Source: Diospyros lotus (taxonomy: Eukaryota > Streptophyta > Magnoliopsida > Ericales > Ebenaceae). From it: a DNA stretch of 64,000 nt. The stretch spans positions 11,210,753 through 11,274,752 of the forward strand of contig NC_068349.1 of assembly GCF_014633365.1 (NCBI RefSeq), given 5' to 3'. The position numbers and the translations under genes are program-made. The notes under the pieces were generated by a model that worked only from the letters and a program-made list of their open reading frames with translations, was not told where the DNA came from and ran no database searches. Shown here piece after piece: positions 57,763 through 64,000 of this stretch. Position 1 is the stretch's first letter; the number at the start of each line of letters is the position of its first letter.

Positions 57763-58209
57763 TGCTTGGTGGTGGCACTGTGGTGTAAATTGAGTGTCTC
57801 AGGATTGGGCGAGGACAAGCATGTGAGCATGTATCTCTGGGGGTTGCATAGGACAAGGCAGAATGGATTGGAAACAGTGAAGTGTTGAGCATTCCAAGAT
57901 GGAGTAGGCAAGGGTGCTGCAAACAATGCGGGTGTTGTGGAATTGGGTGGGGGAGAGCCTTCATGTACATAAAGAGGCAGATCATTAAACGAGGGTACTT
58001 GGAGGTTCCACTTTTCTTTTATTGTTTAAATAAATTTTTTCAATGTATTTTTGCTATTATGAATTAATTTTTTATTTATTTTTAAAATATTTAGTTATTA
58101 TTATAGTGGTTGTTACTTGTAAATCATGATTTTATGATTCTATGTTTCTCTTTTTTGTTTTAAATTGAAAATAATACCATACAAGTATTCTACATATTTT
58201 TAACATATA

Positions 58210-58305
58210 TGCGCCTCATGTGCATGAACCTTGCACTTTTCCTTTCTCCTCATGCCTAGGCCCCAAGCACTCTCTGCGGCTTGTGCCTTTGACAACTATG
58301 TGTAC
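58210..58305. mobile_element. One end of a hAT-type MITE related to 16471-16900
   Basis: The right tip, reversed, is CATAGTTGTCAAAGGC, matching the tip of the MITE at 16471-16900. Inside are the same kinds of phrases ('gcctaggcccc', 'gcgcctcatg'). The other end was not found with confidence; a weak candidate begins near 56640 ('tttggctttggctttgc'). Confidence 0.45.
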
Positions 58306-61300
58306 AATATTACACCAGGTTAGATGTGGTTTAGCCAACAGGTAGGAATCCTATGTTTAACTAATATCAGTTAGATTCTCCTTTTTTGGGGGGGGAGAAA
58401 TAACAACCAAACGTTAAAACTGAGACAAATGCTTTCTCAGCCTGAAGCATGGGAGATAGGCAAATTAGGATGTGGTCGAAGTTTTACTTGATTTCTCTTG
58501 GGAACTTGCCTCTATAATATTGTTATACCAATTCATAGGGCTGCTGGCTTGCAAACCTTTGCAGCAATGGCAGTAAAGCAAGAGGAGATGATAATGTGAA
58601 ATGAACTGTGTAGTAAGATACAAGCCATAAAAGCGCAAAATATGGATACAATGTAAATTTATAGTTCAATTTTCAATTGTTAACTTTGCTTCCTCCATGG
58701 TTCTTTTTTCCATAGCACTCGTTGCAGTAGTTTCCTTCATTGTTTAGATTTTTAAAAATGTAGTTATTGCTGGTGCTTGTGATAATGTTCTTTCAACGAT
58801 TGCTATTGCATTATGACTTGTGTTACTCACTGTAAATTTGTTTGTTTTAATTAAGTTGGTTAATTTGCTCTAGAAAATCTTCACTAAAGATGGTTATGTT
58901 CTGGCATGCTTGTGGAAACATGTGAAGTTTGCATGGGAGTGTACGTAGGTCCCTTGGTTATGATTTTTTTTTTCTTTGCCTTTTTTTTTTTTTTTCCCTG
59001 TTTTGGGTTTTGTTTCTTCCTGAACTTTTCAAGTCAGTTTGGTAGAGAACTTCATGATTTCTTTTCCCTCTTTTATACTAATAATATTGTGGGCAAAAGA
59101 TTTTGGACCTTTGAATGCATGATTTTTGCTTATTAGTTATTGCTATCAAAAGCTCAGCCAAAAAAAAAAAGATGCATAATCAATATCGGTAACCATTCGT
59201 AAAACACTTTGTTTTCTTGAAGGTGCCAATCTGTTTTCCAGATTTCATTGGCAATATGTTGTGCTTTCTTAACCCAGCTGATTGAAATGGATTAGATCAT
59301 GGGTATATAAGGCTCTTTACCAATTAACAGCAATTGCTTTTGGGATGTAAGCCCGTGATATTGTGGCATTGGAGTGGGACTGTCATTCTACTAGTATAGT
59401 TGTGTGCCTTGTGGCCTCCATTGGAGATACCAAAGTTTAGGTAAGACAGGCTAGTGTAGGCCCCTCCACTCTTTGAAGAAGTGGGATCCCAAGACGAGAG
59501 CTTCACATGATTTAATGGGAAATAATTTCACCTCCCACTGCGGTTGGAAATGGAATGCCACATGGGTATATGAGGTTCTGGGTTGAACACATCTAATATA
59601 ATGCATGCACTCATAACAGTTGGTGCATATGTGTGACTTATTTCAATTTCAAGCACCATAAGTGCAACTTGTGGCCTGATAAATTTTCAACACATTTGAC
59701 CTGGCAGAAAGCTGTATCACAAGGTTTGTTTCCATGATCGCAAGTAAAGTTTGACATGTGGGAATGGGTTTTTTTTTTTTTTAATCTAAGTTATGAACTC
59801 TGCTCACTTTGTTTGTTGCCGTGATCCTACTGGTTACCAAGGTTTTCATTACTAAGGGGTAGTGTGCTTGCTTGGTGGATTTTTCTTCAGTGGTATCTTT
59901 TAAGGAATAGTTTGCCCATCACACAATTTTTACTGCCTTTCCCTTTATTGGGCGGATTGAGGAGTGCACAAATGATTCTGGCCTGGTTTTAGTCTTGCCT
60001 TGTCATTATGCATCTGGAATGCTTGCTTGGATTTCACCTTATTGTTCTCATTGCTGCTCGATCAAACTTGTCTTGTACAACTTTGTTTTACCTTGAGCTT
60101 TTGCTTCTCCATTTCATTGTCTTGCTTGATGAAGAATAATTTGATTTTAAGTTGACTGAAATGTTTATTCGTTGGTTTGTAGATTATGTAGCAGCAATTG
60201 GCTTATTTCTCATTATTTTGAGGTCGTCTTGTTAAAGAGGATGGACAATTAATGTTAATGGCCTTTACTAGTTTAATGTATGAATTAGCTATTTGGGGGA
60301 TCTGAATAGCAGATTGATAGCTTGAACAGAACATTCCAATTACTCGTATTGTTAAATTCGCTGTGTTACATTTTGGCGGTGGATATTGGTTAATTTGGAG
60401 GAAAACTTTCCTGTTTGTGGGTAAATAATTCATACCATGATAGAAACAAAGCCTAATTGGTTAATTGATGAGATACAAAGCTAGTTTTAGTTCTGGTGTT
60501 TTTACAACGACCAGTTGTGTAAATTTATGTTCCAGCGCTTACACTTGTAGTCTCTGGTAATGTGTTTTAATATCGTTCTGCTTTAACAGGTTTTGATGGG
60601 TGCCATGTGACATGGACTTTTGAATCTGTACTCTTATCCAATAGGGGCACTCGCTTATTTTTGGCATCTTTCATCCATACTGGCTGCAATTCGTTTGGCA
60701 GTACCCCTATTAGAATGTAGTAATATTCAGTTTTTTTAAGAAAGAAATGCTGGGAAATGCGGTTTTTAGAAAAAAAAAAATGTATAAAAAATGTTTTTAA
60801 ATAGACGTAGTAGTGATTTTTGTAATTATGGGCATCTTTATTGAACACTATTTCTTTTGTTTTAAATTTATGGTTATTACGTTTTAGTGAGCTGGTATTA
60901 TTTTGACAATATGTATGGAGGAGGGTGCAAGAGAGGAGGGGTTGTGGATGCAGCCATTTTAGCTATGGAAGCGTGCCTTTTCTTCGATCGCGTCAGCCAT
61001 TTTGGCGGGGGGTAGGGGGAGAGTTTCCCTGTCTCAGAAATTTTATTTGTTTTGGATCTTTTTTCTCTATCTGCCTAGATTTTAGGGATTCGAATTTAAA
61101 ATAATTGCGAACTTTTTATTTTTTTTTATAAAGGTCTCCGAATCAAATTTGTATTTTATTTTACGGCGGAGAATGAGAAATGAAACTCAAGTTGGTTGGA
61201 ATTGTTAGATGAGAAAAATTAGAATCCTTTAGCTTCTGTCATATAATTATCTTTCTCACAAATACTTGTAATATTATTAATTTTTCGTGTTTCTTCTTAG

Positions 61301-61989
61301 GCGTTTGCAAATGGTGAACTATTAGCCAACGAGTCATTCTACCTCTAGGAGAAAATACAAGAATGCTCCTCGTTGTGATGAGGTCTAAGACCAAAGTTTT
61401 AAGAGTTAATTTAGAGGCGCATCCAAACCATGAAGATCGAGGGGTTGTGTTTGAACTTAAACGAGCCATAAGGTCTAGTCTAGTTTCCGTCGGTGGCCTG
61501 CAAGCTTAAAGTCTTAACTTTCCCCATGGCATAATTTGAGACATCCACTAGGCTCGAATTTTGATCATACAGCAAGTTGACTTTCGTTTAGTTGAGTGGC
61601 ACAATCATGGTTCTCTACAGCTCCCTTAATGTATCCAGTGTAGTTTTTTAAGAGCTAGATGTCTCATTTATTACTTAACGATTATATCATTATTGTTGCA
61701 TTATTTAGTTTTGGGTCCAGGGACCAACTTAGGTGTCAAGAGCACAAATTCGAGAATTGAGCCTCACCTTTTTTCTTGTAGGTCCAGCTAGTCTTAGACA
61801 AGGTCAAGCTTGAGGACAATAAGGAATGCCTTTAGGGGTAAGCAAAATCAATCGCAAGCATTGCTATTGAATGAATTGAGCGGTGATTGACTTTGAAACC
61901 TTATCATTTTAGCATCCAGTATGGGGTTGACTTTATTAGTCTTTATTCACATCTGCTCACCTTTTATGCCAACACAGTTATCAATCAAG
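58306..61989. other. Gene-poor interval
   Basis: No coding region recognised. Poly-T or poly-A tracts near 58978-58996, 59160 and 59770. The segment 60587-60720, after 'ctttaacag', reads MGAM, a stop, then HGLLNLYSYPIGALAYF-like text; it could be an exon-like fragment but is unassigned. From about 61480 the text looks like the leader of the gypsy element that follows. Confidence 0.4.
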
Positions 61990-63890
61990 CCATTGTCTAG
62001 CTCACTCTCGCCCAACATGCCTCTTCGTTGAGTACCCACTGATGCCGAATATGACCCAACAAAATTTGAGCCATATGAAGGCTCGAATCCCAATCATCTT
62101 GGACTAATCACCACTTGACAATTAGGGACACAATTAACCTCTCCCAAGGTCACTCATCTCGAGAACCAAGCATAATACCTCACTGAGTTACTAATAACCT
62201 TTCTCGGGCAACATAAGAGAAGGGGTCCTAATCACGAAAACGAACATTTCCAACTCAATGACCATCACTTGGGAGAATTATACCACCACTGTTGGGAAGA
62301 GATGTCATTCTCAAAAGGAATATCAATAGAATTCTTGAAATAAGGAACATCACAAGCAACAGAATGAGAGAATCTATAACTCTCAAGAAGACTGGTGCAA
62401 CCACCAACGCTCGAAAAACAAAGGTTGGATTTTCTCCCAAGCCTAGGAAAAAGAGACCCCGCAGGAGAGGCATATCAAACATCTAATAAAGAAAATAATG
62501 CAAATTGAAGAGAAGAAAAAGACGTAGGGAAGGGGCTCAACACAATCCCTCAACTAGACTATAATCAAAAAAAGTCCTACCCAAAAGATTTAGCATCTTG
62601 ACCATCAAGCTTTACAATGGGATTATCGACCTCTTGAACCATATATAGCTCTTTACCTCACATATGTTAGTCCAATCTGCCTCAAATGGTATGTGGTGTT
62701 AAGCCTTCCTGGCAACCCTAGAAGAAAATGCTTGATATTGGAACACGAGCTTTCCTAATAGGTCCATCCATTCTTTTGAAGAGCTTAAGGTGAGCTTGCT
62801 TGCGCATTTTGTTTTGTTGAGACAAGTGGAAGACCACAATGGCCTTATTCAACATCCAACAGGGGAATAGGAAATTGTTATGGGATTATGTAGCTAGGTT
62901 TAATGAAGAAGCCTTTGGGAGTAAAGACTTTAACTAACATATTGTAATGGTCATATTTGTTACTTGCCCGACTCCTTAATTAAGAATTTCTTTACTTGCT
63001 TTTCATTAGTGATGAGGAAGGCATCGCACAAGGAAAGTTAAGTAGGTTGAGAAGGAGGAGGAGGAGAGAAAAATGCCAAAGCAAGAGAACCTCTTGGATC
63101 CTTGCAAGGGAAGAGTACTAGACTAATTGGTTAAGCCAACTCTCAAAGGAGCTTGATCAGGTATACTCCTTTAATTCCCTAAGAACTAAGATCCTTATGG
63201 TTATCGAGGATATATAAGGAATACCCAAAGAGGACAATCAAGATAAGAGCATTGGCTCACAAGTGGAAACGTCGAGCAAGGAAAGTAGAAGATAAGACGA
63301 AAATTCCCCATTAGTGTTTTACGCTTTGGTTGTATAACCCAATCCTCAGGGAAAACAAAGCAAAAACGTCGAGCAATAGCCATCACAAGCCTTGTGAATC
63401 CTGGAAAAGAGTGAGGTCAAGTGGGACAATAACATTCTTAGATAAGTACCTTTCCTTTCAGTCCAATTTTAATGTCTCGTTGGTGATATCAACAATGGTG
63501 GGAGGATGGACCTTAAGAGAATCCTAGTAGACCCAAGAAGCTCCATAGAGATCTTGTATAGAAGGGTATTCCTTAATATGGGGTATAGAATGGAGCAAGT
63601 CAATCTTGGTAAAGTCCTTTTGATCACCTTTAATGAGAGGATCGGGTAAGTTAATGGGACCATAAAGATCTATGTGATATTATGCTTGGGGTCAAGAAAG
63701 ATAACAACAGACTTTGATTTCATTGTAGTCGACGCCCCCTTTACTTATAACATGATCCTTGATAGATGTGGACTGATGACTTTTTGAGTCACTTTTATAT
63801 CTGTATAAGAGGGTAATGAAATTTCCCACATCCAATGAGATAAGAGAGGTTTGTATAGATTGAAGAATAGTTTGGGAATATTACTTGGCG
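61990..63890 (+). mobile_element. Decayed Ty3/gypsy element, gag and protease part (Tat-like)
   Basis: Gag words in order: AEYDPTKFEPYEG (about 62046), a SHMLVQSASNGM block (about 62665), SFEELKVSLLAHFV (about 62772), LIQHPTGE, YVARFNEEAFGSKD (about 62888), and SLIKNFFTC then MRKASHKEK (62970-63040). Protease-like region: ILVDPRSSIEILYRR (about 63521), where families have DTGSS, and DFIVVDAPFTYNMILDR (about 63714). Several stops and frame changes break it. This gag-protease combination resembles the Tat/Retand branch of non-chromovirus gypsy elements. It is interrupted at 63891 by a Cassandra LTR. Confidence 0.8.
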
Positions 63891-64000
63891 TGTAACATCC
63901 CCCATCGAGCGATAGGAAGGATCGGAACAACTTACCCTGATGGGTCTACATGAACTTCCCAGGGGGTCACCTATTCTTGCGTTTCCCCAGCTCAAGCACG
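63891..64000 (-). mobile_element. Cassandra-type LTR (partial, runs off the window)
   Basis: On the minus strand the visible part ends GGGGGATGTTACA, the standard Cassandra end. Bases about 63948-64000 reversed read 'cgtgcttgag' to 'ggtgacc' and 'cctgggaag', the 5S rRNA-like core also seen at 7425-7487. Shared phrases with the first copy: 'ggtaagttgttccg' and 'cttcctatcgctcgatg'. It interrupts the gypsy protease. Whether a second LTR lies beyond the window is unknown. Confidence 0.85.

Larger units (their letters stand above)
54401..58209. other. Interval of repeat-derived sequence, no intact gene
   Basis: GC-richer than surroundings, with recurrent 'ggctgc' words. A 24-bp phrase ('ggaggtctactgcaatttg') is doubled near 54670-54715. 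A segment at 55402-55565 matches the 37000-37301 LTR-like repeat in reverse. Many short frames on both strands show no domain. I read it as remains of one or more LTR elements without coding sequence. Confidence 0.4.

Overview
The window is nuclear DNA of a flowering plant, most likely a woody eudicot. The signs are AT-rich intergenic DNA, spliced genes with GT-AG introns, an AP2/ERF gene, an SF1 homologue carrying an RRM (the plant arrangement), and many plant-type transposons: Ty3/gypsy, Ty1/copia, Cassandra, an Au-like SINE, hAT and PIF/Harbinger MITEs. The species cannot be named from sequence reading alone.

Layout. 1-3.9 kb is a decayed Ty3/gypsy gag-pol on the + strand. 4.9-11.8 kb holds two decayed DC1 (C1-type Cys/His) genes split up by insertions: a retroposon end, a Cassandra solo LTR and a hAT element. 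11.8-14.0 kb is a graveyard of two Ty1/copia 3' ends, an LTR and an Au-like SINE. 14.9-17.4 kb is a 3' fragment of a peroxisomal acyl-CoA oxidase gene, internally deleted, with a MITE in one intron. 18.6-24.5 kb is transposon-dense: a PIF/Harbinger element, an LTR-like stretch split by an 840-bp hAT MITE, another LTR and a hAT fragment. 25.2-26.0 kb is an intact intronless DREB/ERF gene. 26-34.6 kb is AT-rich and gene-poor, with microsatellites, a long inverted-repeat element and two decayed minisatellites.

34.8-48.0 kb is a four-exon gene for an SMPD4-like protein (neutral sphingomyelinase-3 family). Its second intron is 8.6 kb because a nearly intact 5.4-kb Ty3/gypsy element sits in it antisense. 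That element has 420-bp LTRs differing at 3 sites, a CATAT target duplication, a tRNA-iMet primer site and one in-frame TGA in gag. About 0.9 kb downstream on the same strand is an intact single-exon SF1/branchpoint-binding protein gene (49.0-51.5 kb). 51.5-61.9 kb has no gene I recognise; it may hold spliced 3'-UTR of SF1 and repeat debris. 61.9-63.9 kb is a decayed gypsy gag-protease region, cut by a second Cassandra LTR (minus strand) that runs off the window end.

Three genes look functional: the DREB/ERF factor, the SMPD4-like membrane protein and SF1. They are unrelated in function, and nothing suggests an operon-like or clustered system. I found no convincing new biological system. The most informative content is structural: several transposons with exact target duplications, a young antisense insertion in a housekeeping intron, and an unusual His in the DNA-contact motif of the ERF protein.
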